Of a stretch of DNA of 64,000 bases, positions 44,666 through 57,529 are shown in pieces (within the stretch, counting starts at the first letter, position 1; each line of letters opens with the position of its first letter). Below the pieces are notes generated by a model. That model was not told where the DNA came from. It made no database searches and saw only the letters and a program-made list of their open reading frames with translations. This DNA is from Oncomelania hupensis (taxonomy: Eukaryota; Mollusca; Gastropoda; Littorinimorpha; Pomatiopsidae), in NCBI GenBank assembly GCA_036898135.1, contig JBAHVR010000295.1, positions 371,973 to 435,972 on the forward strand, read 5' to 3'. A program made the translations under genes and the position numbers.

Positions 44666-45059
44666 TTCTCTCTGGCTATCGCTGTACGTTTTTGTGCGTT
44701 TGTCAGTTCATATTCCTAACAGTGGTAATCAATGTTTTATATGATGAACTACCGCTCTGCTCGTCACTGTCTTTGGGCTGCATACTTCATTACCTAAATA
44801 AGACGATGAGTGTATCAGTATTAGTCAGTTAGTTAGTTAGTCATTTTTTATAGGGTGTATCAGTGAGGGAAAGCGTATGGTTAGTGGTAAGTAAACAGTG
44901 CTTTTCGTCATAGGATGATGATGATAATTAATAAGATAACTAAAACCCAAACAAGAAGAATTGCGGAACCTTAGTGGCTATTTAGGTATTTGGACTCGGA
45001 TGTGTTGTTGTTGTTGGGTTTTTTTTGTAAACAAAAGAGTACTGAGATCAGTGGTATAG

Positions 45060-45155
45060 GCTTACGAACAGATACGGTGTTACAAGAACAGATAGGTGTT
45101 ACAAGAACAGATACGGTGTTACAAGAACAGATACGGTGTTACAAGACCAGATACG
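45060..45155. repeat. 20-bp tandem repeat
   Basis: About four copies of ACAAGAACAGATACGGTGTT, one shortened. Confidence 0.9.
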
Positions 45156-47208
45156 TTCGGTGTTACGCTTGTAGCAACAAACCGTATCTGTTGGTAAGCC
45201 TACTGCTGAAGTCAGTCGGCTACATTGTGACATCCACTGTCGGAACACAAGATGTTCACGTATGGCTTAGAAGGTGTAGACCTTTCTGAAGTACTTATTA
45301 ACTGTCCCCGGAGGACCGATTGGTGGTGATACCTAATGATCCTCGGGGGGACACTTCCAGGCGGGCGTCAAATCGGGGTGTTACACCGGGTAAAAACAAA
45401 CAAAGAAACAACAGTTGTGTTTGAAATCAAGCGACCTTCTACCTCCAACGTTATTTCCACGTTAACTTCCAACTTTACTTCCAACTTTATTCTTTCTTGA
45501 GCCTTACTTAACCCCCAAACCTTGTTCTACCACCAACTTTGTTTTCCTCCAACCTTATTGTTCCTCCATCCTTGTTCTACAACCATCCTTGTTCTACCAT
45601 TATATTTGTTTTACCTCTAACTTCGAGTCTTCTAGGTGGGTTTTTCCAATGGCCACAGTGAAGCGGTGACGGCGTGGCGCAAATAATCACCCTCGCGATG
45701 CCCACTGCTGTCCACTCCTGTCTCGTCAGCACTGACCAGCAGCGTTCGTCCTTGACCCTGATTGTTCAGTGCACTGACCGCCGTGTTTGTTGTTGTAGCA
45801 TTGCTCCTGCAAATTTGCTGACCATGCACTTCGCTGCACGGAATCATTGAGGCAGATTGCGGAGAAATGCTATCTTATAAAAACCTACCTCCCTCTCAGT
45901 GTCAGTGATAAAGACTTAGCAAAGTAGGCTACTGCAGTCTCAGATACTTAAGTGACAACTACCCTTCAGTCGTACAGTAAAGAAGTCTTAAGAAACTTCC
46001 TTTTTCTCGAGGCCAGCTTTCTGAGATGCGGTTCCTCACCTATCACCTCTCTCCCTTTCAGTGGTATAGTGTTGTAGAGATGTCTTAACAATCTTAATTT
46101 TTCTCGGGGGCAGCTTTGTTAATTCGGTACTTGACCCTTCTCCGGCCCCACCGTATGCCTCCTCTCTCTTGCTGTTTTTTTTGTTTTTTAATTTCAAGAA
46201 GAGAAGCGGGTACTCCATCATGTGTGAGTGGGCTGGGGTGACTTTTTATTGCAACTAACAATATTATTATACTGATGACTGTGTGTATGTGTGTGTGTGC
46301 ACGTGCGTGTGTGCGTGCGTGCTTATGTGTGAGGTGTGTGTGTGTGTGTGTGTGTATGACTAGACGACTCCTACTCCCTGGTCTCCCAAGTCTTAGCAGA
46401 CATAGTCGCTAAGCCCGGTAACGCAGCGAGGGGCGAGCTTACACTTTCCTATTCTGCAAGGAAAAGATGAATGCAATGCAATGCGGTTATGTAATAATAG
46501 ACTATTCAAGGAAACCCTGCACATCTGTAATTGGGCAGGCGTCCTGAGAGCGGGCGAAGTTCTGGTTTAGTCTCAGTTCCGTTGTATGACTGATGTACTG
46601 ATGTACCATGACACGTCCTGACAAACTCCTGAACACCTGCAGGCCGACCAGACCATCCTAATCATAAGTCTACCGAGAGGTCTACATACTAACTCTTTCG
46701 TCGTGACTAATACTGGGTTTGAGTTCACAGGCAAAGATCATCGTGTGACAGGCGACTCGTACGCTCCTAATTTGTAATTAATGCTCAATAAAAAAAATAA
46801 TAAAATCACCACCCTCCGTTAATTTTGGCGTAGCTTACTCAGACTGATGTGATGGATGACGTAGCAATTGTTGCCGTCTCCATCGCCAACACCCCGCGGC
46901 AGACAGGACGAGAACGATCCGTTTGTAACTCTCTTCCTCCCCTTTGCCTGAGGAGAACTTTATAACAGTAATTGGGCGATCATCACACGTGGGAGGCAGT
47001 GTCAGTCTATAGAGACCACCCGGGGCTGTTTTGAATGGGATAGTCTGAGTGAAACGTGCTGCCGAGAGACCAGTTTGAGTTGTATTGTTGTCGTTTGCTC
47101 AGTTTCTGTTCCAATGATAATTAATTATTATAGTCCAGTCAGTTTTTGTCAAGGTTACAAACTATTTAGGCAGAATGCATACACATCTTCATTGGGAACA
47201 CAGAGCTA

Positions 47209-47209
<1 letters not shown>
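45156..47209. other. Intron or intergenic sequence
   Basis: A diverged duplication of roughly 90 bp lies at 45975-46150 (GTCTTAA..., TTTTTCTCG, CAGCTTT). GT repeats are at 46277-46367 and half a palindromic repeat is at 46566-46590. No exon recognised. Confidence 0.5.
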
Positions 47210-47265
<56 letters not shown>

Positions 47266-47488
47266 CAAGGCATCTATACACTCTAATTACAAACACAGTT
47301 GAGAGGAATTTTTTTTATTGAGAGGAATTTTTTTTAAAAGTCTCTTCGGGTAGGGATCATTATGATCTAACTACATAACAAGTTTCAAAAGAATCTGTTC
47401 ATTAGTTTCAGAGAAGCGTGCGCAAAGGTTACAGCCGGAAGCCAGACGCCTGACGGGAAGAGTCGAAAACAAAAGTTTCCCAGCTATC

Positions 47489-47575
<87 letters not shown>
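47210..47575. repeat. (CTA)n and (AAT)n microsatellites
   Basis: (ACT)n at 47210-47266 and (AAT)n at 47490-47575, with unique sequence between. Confidence 0.95.
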
Positions 47576-47578
<3 letters not shown>

Positions 47579-48594
47579 CATAAATAAATAAATACAGATA
47601 TAAGTAAAATATAAGTATTAATTTACATGGCGTATACATGGCACGCACAGTACATGGCGATTCATGGCGCCTTCTAGAGACAGACAGGTAGACAACCAGA
47701 GTCAAACGGCCAGCCAGTCTGTCCCAGGTAGACGGATTGTGGCGGAACGTGTAATGCAAGTAATACTGAGGCCAATGTGATACATGCGTTGAGCTGCTCA
47801 TTGCTATATCTTCTGCATGTGAGAGTTCTGAACCGCAATGCACAGACTGATACAACTGTCTGGGACTAAACCTGACACAGAACTCTCTCTTAACAAGTGA
47901 TTTTGTCTATGACAAATTGTTTAAGACAGCTCCGTGCATCCGACTAGGTGTGAGGAGGGCTGATTGCCTGTGATTGCTGTGAGCGATCGTCTGGCCAATC
48001 CATCTTGCACTGACTCGCCTCATCAGTTACATGCCCTGGGCACATGAAAAGTTCTCATCGTCATTCATGCAATAGAATAGAGGTGAAATTTAAAAAGAGA
48101 TACCCTCACACCTCTCTCCCTCCTCCCAGCCGTTCCCAGTCCCTCCATTACTCGTATAATTGCTGTTGGCTTATTGGTTCTGCCGTCTTCAGTCGTGTGT
48201 GGATGGCCAGATCGATATTTAATGGTAGTGCGAGTGACAAATATAACGCTTCACTCCTGTTTTGGCGCAGAAAGCCTCCTTCTTCAGCTAGCGTGGTAGC
48301 GATACGAGGTCACCACGCCGACAAGTGCCAGTGGTCAGTGACGAGCCGAGGCCGAGGTTGTAAAAACAGCCTAATTTCACTTCTGAAGAGGGAATAGTAA
48401 TAGCCAATAGACCTTTTATCGCTAGCTACTTCCCTTGACATCTTTGCACGCGGAAGAGTTCAGTCCCCATAACGTGGGGCTGAAACGGTGTCCTGCTTAT
48501 GTTAAGTCTGTATGTGTGCGTGCGCCTTGTTGTGACTGCAGGAGCTTGTGCATAGTGTGCTATTCACTCTTAATGTTATATTTATTTAGTGATT
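47576..48594. other. Nothing recognised
   Basis: Unique sequence. A 117-codon frame at 48044-48397 shows no family resemblance. Confidence 0.5.
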
Positions 48595-48775
48595 TAATCA
48601 CTTTTGCATAGCGCTTTTCCAACCCAAGAGCTGCTCAAGGCGCTGGCCGACACTGGATCTAACTCATGCCGCCCGAGGCGCCCCTTGCAGTCTTTGGGTG
48701 CATAGTCTAACGCCCCGACGACTGAGCACAATCCTGGGCGACCGGGGACGGGGAGAAGGGACCTAGTGCATGAAA
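48595..48775 (-). repeat. SINE-like family B copy
   Basis: GCATAGCGCTTTTCCAAC, GCTGCTCAAGGCGCTGGCCG, GCCGCCCGAGGCGCC and CGACTGAGCACAATCCTGGG match the 49.4-kb copy in reverse. Confidence 0.85.
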
Positions 48776-48833
48776 TAGCTTTTTGACCAACAAGTACCGT
48801 GCTATTGATTTATAAATGTCTTGTTAGTTAGTT

Positions 48834-49018
48834 AGGTAGAAGAAGAGGGAGACCGAAAAAGAGGTGGGAGGACAACATTCGAGAATGGACTGGTTTGACA
48901 CTGAGCGAAACAATCAGGGTTTGAATTGTGAGAACAGGAAAAGTTGGAGTACGCTGGTTAAACGATCATTTGTGGTGCCCCTACGACCTCTGAGTTATAG
49001 GATAGGATAGGATAGGAT
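48834..49018 (+). mobile_element. LINE 3' end relic, GGATA-tailed family
   Basis: Starts in the GRPKKR...NIREWTG coding stretch and ends with four GGATA repeats. Several base changes interrupt the frame. Confidence 0.85.
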
Positions 49019-49238
49019 GTTAGTTAGTTGTTGTATATGAAGAGCTAATTGTGTAAGTTGCAGCTAAAATATATGTGTTTTCTCTACTATCAACGCTGTC
49101 ACATGCATGCATGAAACTAAAATGGAAAGAGAGAAAGGATGAGAGACAGAGGGAGGGAGAGAGAGGATTAGTTAGCCAGTTAGTACGTTAGTCATTGATT
49201 ATAGGGTCCAGATGATTGTGAAGAGCCGAATCAGGACC

Positions 49239-49342
<104 letters not shown>

Positions 49343-49419
49343 GAGAGAGATAGTATATAGTAGGCTACAGCTCTTGGGATGAGAGTATAAACTGAGGTTT
49401 AGTGTGTGCACGCACGCAT

Positions 49420-49695
49420 TCCATCGCATGGACTGTAAAGATCCTGACGCTCATGTCGTAGACGGGTGAATGCCGGCTCCGCAAATACATCCAGCACGCA
49501 CTAGGTCCTTTCTCCCATCCCCGATCGCCCAGGATTGTGCTCAGTCGTCTGGGCGTCAGACTATGCGCCTAAAGGTTGCAGGTGGGCGCCTCGGGCGGCT
49601 TGAGTTAGATCCTGTATCGGCCAGCGCCTTGAGCAAGTGTTGAGCTGGAAAAGCGCTATATAAGAGCGATTAAATAAATAAATAAATAAATAAAA
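49420..49695 (+). repeat. SINE-like family B, most complete copy
   Basis: Begins near GTAAAGATCCTGACGCTCAT, passes CACTAGGTCC, GATTGTGCTCAGTCGTCTGG, GGGCGGCTTGAGTTAGATCC and GGCCAGCGCCTTGAGCA, and ends AAAAGCGCTATATAAGAGCG followed by (AAAT)n. I see no clear A or B box, so the promoter class is unknown. The GCGCTATATAAG end is common in animal SINE/LINE tails. Confidence 0.82.
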
Positions 49696-50019
49696 ATTGT
49701 GCTGGGGTATAACGCTTGACCCTGGGGACAAGTTCAAGGTCCTTTTAGAGGAAACCGGCCTATTGTTGTCCAGGGTTAAACGATTTTTGTTAATCGTCTA
49801 CCGCTGTGTGAGGGAAATGACCGCTTAGTCGGGTTCCACCAGCTTTGATCTGACCACGCCGCTCTCCACTCCAGCTAGCTCTTTTCAGGGGCAGGTAATC
49901 AGCCGCGAATGCCCAGCCTGGCCTCTTCATGACCACTGGCCACTGTCTCTCCGACCTTGGCGCTGAGTATGCAGCCTGCTGCCTTTGGCTGTCCTGTAAC
50001 TCGAGTCCAGTCTTTTGCA

Positions 50020-50245
50020 CGCACGCATTTTAAAGATCCGGACGCTCATTTTCTACACGGGTAGAGGACCAGTGACATACATGCATCAAGCAAGCACCAG
50101 TCCCACCTCCTCCCCTCCCACTCATCGGTCTTCCAAGGCCCGCTCAGTTGTCTGGGACGTTAACGCGATAATGCAGCAAGTGGGCGCTTTGAGTGAGATC
50201 ATGTTTCAGCCAGCGGCTTGAGCAGCTCTTGGGGGAAGAACAGAG
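50020..50245 (+). repeat. SINE-like family B, diverged copy
   Basis: AAAGATCCGGACGCTCATTT, CACGGGTAGAGGACC, TCAGTTGTCTGGGACGTTAA and CAGCGGCTTGAGCAGCTCTT align in order with the copy at 49.4 kb. A scrap (TCAAGGCGCTGG) lies near 50406. Confidence 0.75.
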
Positions 50246-50429
50246 GCGAGATTATATATGCGCTTCACATTCCCCCGTCCTTCCCACCACCACCACCATC
50301 ACCACCCAAAAAATCCCCAATTAGACACAAACGGCTCATGACAGTTAAAGTAATGAAAGTAACACAATTATTCTTTTACAACGCACTTTCATAATAAAAA
50401 CCCGTTCAAGGCGCTGGAATAAATTCAAG

Positions 50430-51149
50430 CAATCCGAACAGCGAAATTCAAGCGTTAACGTGTCTCTGCCACTAGACTAAGAACATTTTTATGAACTTCA
50501 TTTAAAGTTGTTGTGTTTTTTTTACTGGCTGTTGTTATTGAACTAATTATAGTATTAAGTAATTTCAAGGTGGATTTCCCAACAATCTGTGTTTCATTCC
50601 TCTCATGACAGTATGTTGTCCAAAACGCAGAACAGCTGATGCCGTGTGTTAGGCGCACGCAGTGATTACGCCGGACAACGTGTGGCATTAGCTGCAGGCA
50701 GGTGTACCGGTTTGTCAGGCCTTCATAGTGCAGCTGTAGCTGGCTTGTCAGACCAGCAAGGGAGCTAAGTGAAGGCGAAGGTGATTTCGGAGGCCTTTGA
50801 AGACGATGCTAGTTGATTGACCACGCTTTCCGACAACCGCTGGCCAATGTGTAGTCAGGATGCACGATCTATTTAGTTTCAAGCTTGCTACCAATCGTAG
50901 GAGTTAGGCCACAACAGCCGCGCACGAAGCATCTATTTTATTGCCAGAGAAATCCAGCCTAAGCGCGATGCATCCATAACGCTCAGTTCACAGAACCTGT
51001 CTTGCGGCGTTGGCGGGGACGATCACAGTGGGTGCTGCAAATCCAGGCTACCCTGAGCATGTTCACATTTAGGCAGCGCATGATGCCAACAGCATAGACT
51101 AGACGAGATATTCTCTCTAGAGACAGACAGACAGACAGACAGACAGAAA

Positions 51150-51199
<50 letters not shown>

Positions 51200-51544
51200 A
51201 AGACACATACACACAGAGAGAAGACCTCGTCTAGACACGTATGATGCATATAGCGGTCTTAAACAAAATTCTGTTAGCTTCTTTTTCCGCTGCCCATCTT
51301 AGGAGGATGATTGGTCTGGTGGTTCAGCGTACAATTAGGTCACTAACCCCTCTTCCCTGGGATTATCATCGTCTGGCGTATCGCCATTGGTAGACGTGGA
51401 CGTTAAACATCAATGTTTGGCTGATTGGCTTCGGTCAGAACACGTTAAGAGAAACAACAAAGTACAAAATACTCTCGACAGCGGTGATAACCCTTGTAGT
51501 CTCTGATAATGAGCAATGAACTTGAAAGCTGAGAGGTGGGCGAT
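50430..51544. other. Nothing recognised apart from a GACA/GA run
   Basis: The GACA/GA run at 51119-51200 yields spurious Leu/Ser frames. Confidence 0.5.
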
Positions 51545-53072
51545 TATGAGGCGCCATTTGTAAATTAAATGGTTATTGTCATTATATCTATAGAACATAC
51601 ATTTTACCTGTATAAAAGATATGGTATAATTATAAAATGAATTATACCTATAAAATACATTCTATAGCAATACAACATTTTTTATAGCTATAAAGCAACA
51701 TTTTTATAGCTACAGACTACATTTTACGATATATATACAAGAGATCATACACGAATCGTCACGCCGTTTGTAAATATTAAACACAAAAAAACTATTTTAT
51801 TTATAAACAAAACATTTTATAAGTAACCAATTCATTTTATCTATAAACAAAACATTTTATAAGTAACCAATTCATTTTACCTATAAACAAGTCATTGTAT
51901 CTATAAACAAGTCATTGTATAGCAAAAACGATCTATAAAACTTCCTTTTATCTGTAAACACTTCATTTTATAGCAACAACGAGCACTTATATCTATAGAA
52001 TACATTTTATAACACGTACAATGAATTGTACCTGTAGAATGAATTCGCGACAATTATTTTCCAGTCGGCGCCTTACAATAATTTTATACTAACTTTCTCA
52101 TTGTATAACTGCTTCTCTCCCTTCGATTATTGCTGATCCCAGGGGAAGCAACTCCATCCTTGTGTAGACTACTTGTAAACTTCTAAGCGACTCAACATGG
52201 TAAAGACCATTAAAGTCTACTACAAAAAATGGCAAGGACCATACTAGTGTATTATATAAATTGGCGAGGACCATACTAGTGAAATGCTGATAAAACATCA
52301 GCGACATCATTGTCAGTCTCGACTGTTCCAATTGTTTTTTGGTCATCTTGAAAAACTATCGATAAGCACGAAGGCAAACCAGCTTCCATCGTAACTGTTA
52401 CCTTGGAGATTGTTGACATCGCGGGAAGTCGATATAGGCCTAGCGGGAATTCCCTACACGCGCCGTAGCTATCTAAATTTTACTTTGTTAAATGATGTGA
52501 TAATGAATGTTTTTATTGTGGACATGTACTTTGGCCAGGCGCTCATGCGTCTGTGTGTGTGTGTGTGTGTAGGTGTGTGTGTGCGTGTGTGTGTGGGTGT
52601 GTTTGTGTGTGTGTGTCTACTGTTAATTAATGTACATACTCCTTGCTATAAAATGAAGTGTTTACAGATAAAAGGAAGTTTTATAGATCGTTTTTGCTAT
52701 ACAATGACTTGTTTATAGATACAATGACTTGTTTATAGGTAAAATGAATTGGTTACTTATAAAATGTTTTGTTTATAGATAAAATGAATTGGTTACTTAT
52801 AAAATGTTTTGTTTATAAATAAAATAGTTTTTTTGTGTTTAATATTTACAAACGGCGTGACGATTCGTGTATGATCTCTTGTATATCGTAAAATGTAGTC
52901 TGTAGCTATAAAAATGTTGCTTTATAGCTATAAAAAGTGTTGTATTGCTATAGAATGTATTTTATAGGTATACAATTCATTTTATAATTATACCATATCT
53001 TTTATACAGGTAAAATGTATGTTCTATAGATATAATGACAATAACCATTTAATTTACAAATGGCGCCTCATA
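51545..53072. mobile_element. Foldback element, ~430-bp arms, 6-bp TSD
   Basis: Left arm 51545-51976 and right arm 52643-53072 are inverted copies with only scattered differences, ending TATGAGGCGCCATTTGTAAA. The 666-bp centre differs from the arms. GGCGAT occurs directly outside both ends (51539-51544 and 53073-53078). The inner arms are built of TATAAAATG and GTTTTGTTTATAGATAAAAT-type tandem units, as in FB-like transposons. No transposase is visible; two short frames in the centre (52098-52346 minus, 52410-52718 plus) show no family resemblance. Confidence 0.9.
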
Positions 53073-53078
53073 GGCGAT

Positions 53079-54835
53079 AGCAGCACAACGTGAGTATCAT
53101 GGTCCGCCCCTGAAACTACTAGACATTCTGCATTGGCGCCAACTCTTAATGTCTCGGGTCATGAAGACTAAAATTTAAAATGTTATTGCCAGTAAAATAC
53201 GATATCAGTCAGTGAATAAGCTTACACAGTATCAGATGAAACACTTTGAACTACTCTAAGGAAAGTCAAAGGCTCTGAAACTAATATATACTTTCTGCAT
53301 TGGCGCCAACTCTTAATGTCTTGGCGGCAAGCGAAAGCCGTTAAGCCTTCTTTGATTCGTTGTCACGCAGAGAGCGTGCTTCTGTTGTCATGGTACCACA
53401 AACTGTCGCGCTGGCCCCGGATGTCACGCTTATCTCCCCGCGCTTTTGGTCGTGATCACGTGATTCACTACAGCTAATCGTAACTCTGTGCCTATCCCTC
53501 AACCGCCATCAACCCTATCTTGGTGCGACTTCCTTCGCCGTTGTTGTAGCATCAAATCTCGCTTTCACATGTCATCGCTTATCCATAAACCAACACCTTT
53601 TGGTTAACACAACAGAAGACCAGCAGAGCTTGAGCCGATTTGGGGGTCAGAGAGGAAACAGTGGCTGATAAATCTTAGGATCTGTGGTCACAGTGTGTCT
53701 TTAAAATTATGAGTTATCAAATACTTCAGACCTCTTAAAGTCAGCTTTATAAGTGTTCAAAGGTTACTGACTACAGGACGAACCACCATACGGCAAGAGA
53801 AGAAGTGTTTGCGAGAAATAGCAGGAAGAAAGTCCTTTTTAAATTCATATTATTCATTTAAGAGCGGAAGTTGGAAAGGCACAGTGGCAAATGAAGAAGG
53901 CACCAATGAACGGTGTTTACATAGGGCCTACAGTTGTTGTTTTTACTGACCTAAAGGTTATACAAAAAAAAATACGCTGATAACAGAGTTTTTCACCAAA
54001 CGATATCTCAGCAGGCTCCAATCACCTGATTGTTTGTGACGACCGAGCACCCTCCGACATGCTGAACCACCAATAACTGAATGAAGACGGAATTCACGAT
54101 TAGTCCACAATAACTTGGGTGACACAGTAGCGCAGTACTGCAGTGGTCTGGATGCACGTTAGCAATGTTTCATGCTAAGCAACCTCGGGCGAGGTTTTAA
54201 CGTGATGCGCCTAGCCACAATGAGGTCTAAACTGCTTGATGGAACTAGAACGATTAGCGAAGTGTACTACATCACGGGAAGTTGAGCTTTTGTACAAAGG
54301 AAATATTAGTGACGGACGATGATTGCTTTGTCAGATCCGATTGGTCAATTAGGACAGCCCAACGTTTTAGCAAAGGACGGGGCTTCGAAGAAAGGGCGAA
54401 CTTCATTGACTAATCATAATCTCACTCCATATCAGGGACCAATCAACTCTTCGCAAAATAGGTCACCAGAACAGATTGGTGCCAGCTGCCTGGTGACACA
54501 CCACTCATAACTACATGTAGGACATCCAAGTTTTTACAAAGACAATATCATCATCTTGGTCGTGTGCTTCAATGCTACCGTGATTTTGTCATCATTTGTA
54601 TGTTATCGGCTAAATAGCTCATCAGATTGGTCCAAGTATTATTCGGTTCCCCCTCCCCCCTTCCCATTGAAACAACGGGTTAATTTAAAATGGGTTAACA
54701 GCCGACACATCCGAATTGGCCGGTGCTAAAAGTAGGTCGTCTATGGTGCTTGGTAATGAATCATAACTATGATCAGTGATTCCCCCGCACCCTGCTCCCA
54801 CCCTTACCCCTTATTCCTACCAACTGCAAGTATAG
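53079..54835. other. Intergenic sequence with one direct repeat
   Basis: TTCTGCATTGGCGCCAACTC plus TTAATGTCT occurs at about 53126 and again at about 53293. Otherwise unrecognised. Confidence 0.5.
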
Positions 54836-54988
54836 TCCTATCCTATCCTATCCTATCCTATCCCGTAACTGGAAGGTCATTGGGGCACTACAGATGATCG
54901 TTTAACCAGCGTACTCCATCTTTCTCTGTCCTCAGCAACCCTCATGGCTTCGCTCAGTGTCAAGCCAGTCCATTGTCGAATATATTCT
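54836..54988 (-). mobile_element. LINE 3' end relic, GGATA-tailed family
   Basis: Minus-strand end with five GGATA units, then the coding tail ([13 protein letters not shown] equivalent) broken off near the IREWTGL segment. Confidence 0.85.
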
Positions 54989-55125
54989 CGCAAGTGTAGT
55001 AGGCCTACGTATTTTCGTAGTTGACAGGCTTGATCTGTTTTATAAACAGTTTGAACAGACTAAAGCCAACAACTCAGGCTATCGTGACTCACAGCCGTAG
55101 TAAGGGGTTTGGCACACGTTCGCCA

Positions 55126-55200
55126 CACTGCGTAGCTGAGAGTAGTCGATGCTTACTTCACCGCTCCCCCAATGGGAGTCCAGTCTCCGATACGCAATGT
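55126..55200. repeat. Short palindromic dispersed repeat copy
   Basis: CACTGCGTAGCTGAGAGTAG with GACTGGACTCCCATT-type complement; the right end TACGCAATGTGC pairs loosely with the left. Confidence 0.5.
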
Positions 55201-55439
55201 GCACGTTAGCCTGTCAATGAAGGCCTTTCTCAATGGATATGAAATAAGATGATCAACGTTAAGGTGTGCCTTCAACGACTTTCAACAGCAATAGGACACT
55301 CATCTGCATTCGAAAAAATGCCAACACTGAAGAGTCTTTTCATCGTTGCACCTCACTGAGCGTGGTTAGTTGTATTTAAGGTTTTTAGCACTTCTTGCAC
55401 CCTTGACGCCATTTTGATCGTGAAAGGAACTGTATCAGT

Positions 55440-55480
55440 CACAGGCGCTTGTATCTGTGGTCCAGATACAGGCGCCTGTG
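55440..55480. repeat. 18-bp hairpin
   Basis: CACAGGCGCTTGTATCTG (55440-55457) and CAGATACAGGCGCCTGTG (55463-55480) pair at 17 of 18 positions over a 5-nt loop. GTATCAGT flanks both sides directly (55432-55439 and 55481-55488). Confidence 0.85.
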
Positions 55481-55856
55481 GTATCAGTGGTCTGTGAAAA
55501 ACCGATTCTGCTATAGCTGTAGCACTTTTTAGGTGTGAAAGGGTACCTCCTCTCTGCTGACCCAGAATGCAGCCTGTAAGCTACTCAATACGGTGCACGC
55601 TGTGTAATGAACGCAATCACGGAATCATTGGGTGGGTGTGGAGCGCGTCATCAGCAACGTCACACCTTAATTGACGTCATTATGACCTCACTGTTCAAGC
55701 CCGCCGCGCCCTCCGTCGCCCCATTGCACTTTTTTTTTTTTGGTTCCACACATTGTGTCTGCGGTGCGTGTGAAAGTTTAGCTGTGTGACATAACCTTTG
55801 CTCTACATCCCGTTAATCCACCCCCACCCCCAATTCTCATGCATTACATTACATTA

Positions 55857-55916
55857 TAAGATTATTGCTTTAGGTCCAGCGGACTCTTCCGAGCCAAATC
55901 AGAACCAAAAAAATCA
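55857..55916. repeat. Dispersed repeat family C fragment
   Basis: TTGCTTTAGGTCCAGCGGAC and TCTTCCGAGCCAAATCAGAA match 6894-6940. Confidence 0.8.
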
Positions 55917-56224
55917 TGCACCGAGTATCTAGTGTGTCTTAGCTACCTCTTTTACTGCCTCACGCAGCCGCCTTGTCCCATTGTGACGAACAGACCAGTT
56001 TACCCCGCACTCTTTAAGTTTTTGTTTGGATAGTCAGTAAGTCTTAGAAAGTTAATGTAGTATAGAGCAGACGATGACCGTATACCTGAGGTACACACAC
56101 TGCGAGCTTGACGCAAACAGTGTAGTGACGTCAGCACTGTGTGCATGGACTCGAAAGGCTTATCCAATAAGACACAGGCAGAGCGGTTAGAACCAGTTCT
56201 GACTGGGTAGGCAATTGCTTTAGA

Positions 56225-57240
56225 TTGATTCAGTTTACGCCAGAGTGTACACAGCTACACCTGAGTAGAGCAATATCTCCACTGTTGGACCAGGAAGCAG
56301 GACTTGTGAATTTTAGAATTCAATCAAGTAGCCACGGGCCTGACTTTGTCAAACAGGTAAATGAACATACTTCTGTTTCATGTGATATCTTTATATTATT
56401 GTTGAAATTATGTTTGTGGAATTTGCTATGCATAGATTTGAAGTGTTAATCCGAATTTGCGTGACCACGCGGCGAAACACGACCGGTTGCGCCGCCATGT
56501 TGTATACCTGACGGAACCACTGTTGGTTAACCTATATGTATGTTTGCAGACCAGTGGCTGTACCAGTGAATGTTTATAATATTATTAATCCTGTATGTGT
56601 ATAGTTAGCCACAATTTATATTTATGTATGTATAGGAAATTAGAGTTGAGATTCCAGTGGACCACGGATGTAGCAGAATGTTCGTCGCTTATGTATAGAG
56701 ATGTGAAGCTATCACTGAGGGCTACTTTGGCTTTCAGTGAGACGCTCTGCACAGACCTATTATTCAAGGTTGTGCAGGAGTTCGTCTCTTATGTTACAGA
56801 CGAACAGGCGAGATATCCCGTGCGCCCAACTCCACAGAAAAGAAGAGTTGGCTGTTTAGCCTCTACAGCACAGGACTGAGAGAGCTCCACTGGAAAACAC
56901 TCGCCAAGACAACACAGCTTGTGAAGGAACCAAACTACACAACGACCCCGCGTGTACCAGAAGCTATCTCATCAAAGGGCTTTAAACCCGCGACACACAA
57001 GCTAAGTGCCCAGGAATCAGTGCACTAAAACCGATAACAAAAGGACTACAGTAGTCCACTCTTCAGAAAATAGAAAACGGACCACAGTAGTCCAATCTAC
57101 ATGAACTCTAGTAGCCAGTGCCCTATGAAGACATAACAGCTGCCTAGACTATCAGCGATCGAACCATTTGCATTGACTTGTGACTTTTTTTAAGGTAGAT
57201 TAGTACATCGAAGATCTTGTATAGAGTAGAAGAAATAAAT
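56225..57240 (+). other. Possible spliced transcript of unknown nature
   Basis: An open stretch ends at a CAAACAG|GTAAATG donor (56356/56357). A second open stretch (to a stop at about 56879) follows a TATAG acceptor near 56635 and precedes an AATAAA signal at about 57234. The translation (for example RFQWTTDVAECSSLMYRDVK) is not recognised. It could be an old mobile-element gene or chance. Confidence 0.25.
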
Positions 57241-57529
57241 GTGTGATTTTAACTGTTATCAAGTGGCTGGACTACATATGATTCATAGCCGTGTGAAAGC
57301 TAGTGTGACAGTGATCTTTTACCATTTTTCTATCTATCTCTGTATCCCAGCCTTAACACAGACCGAGCTAAACAAATAAATTTATTAAACTAATTCACCG
57401 GGTGACTAACTAGCAGTTCCCATAGAATAAAGCGTGAGGGTTACAGCATTCCTTTGTGCAGAGCCCAGCAACCCATAAACCCCACGTGACACCCATCACC
57501 GTGTTCATTCGGTCATCAGGTCCCGAGAA

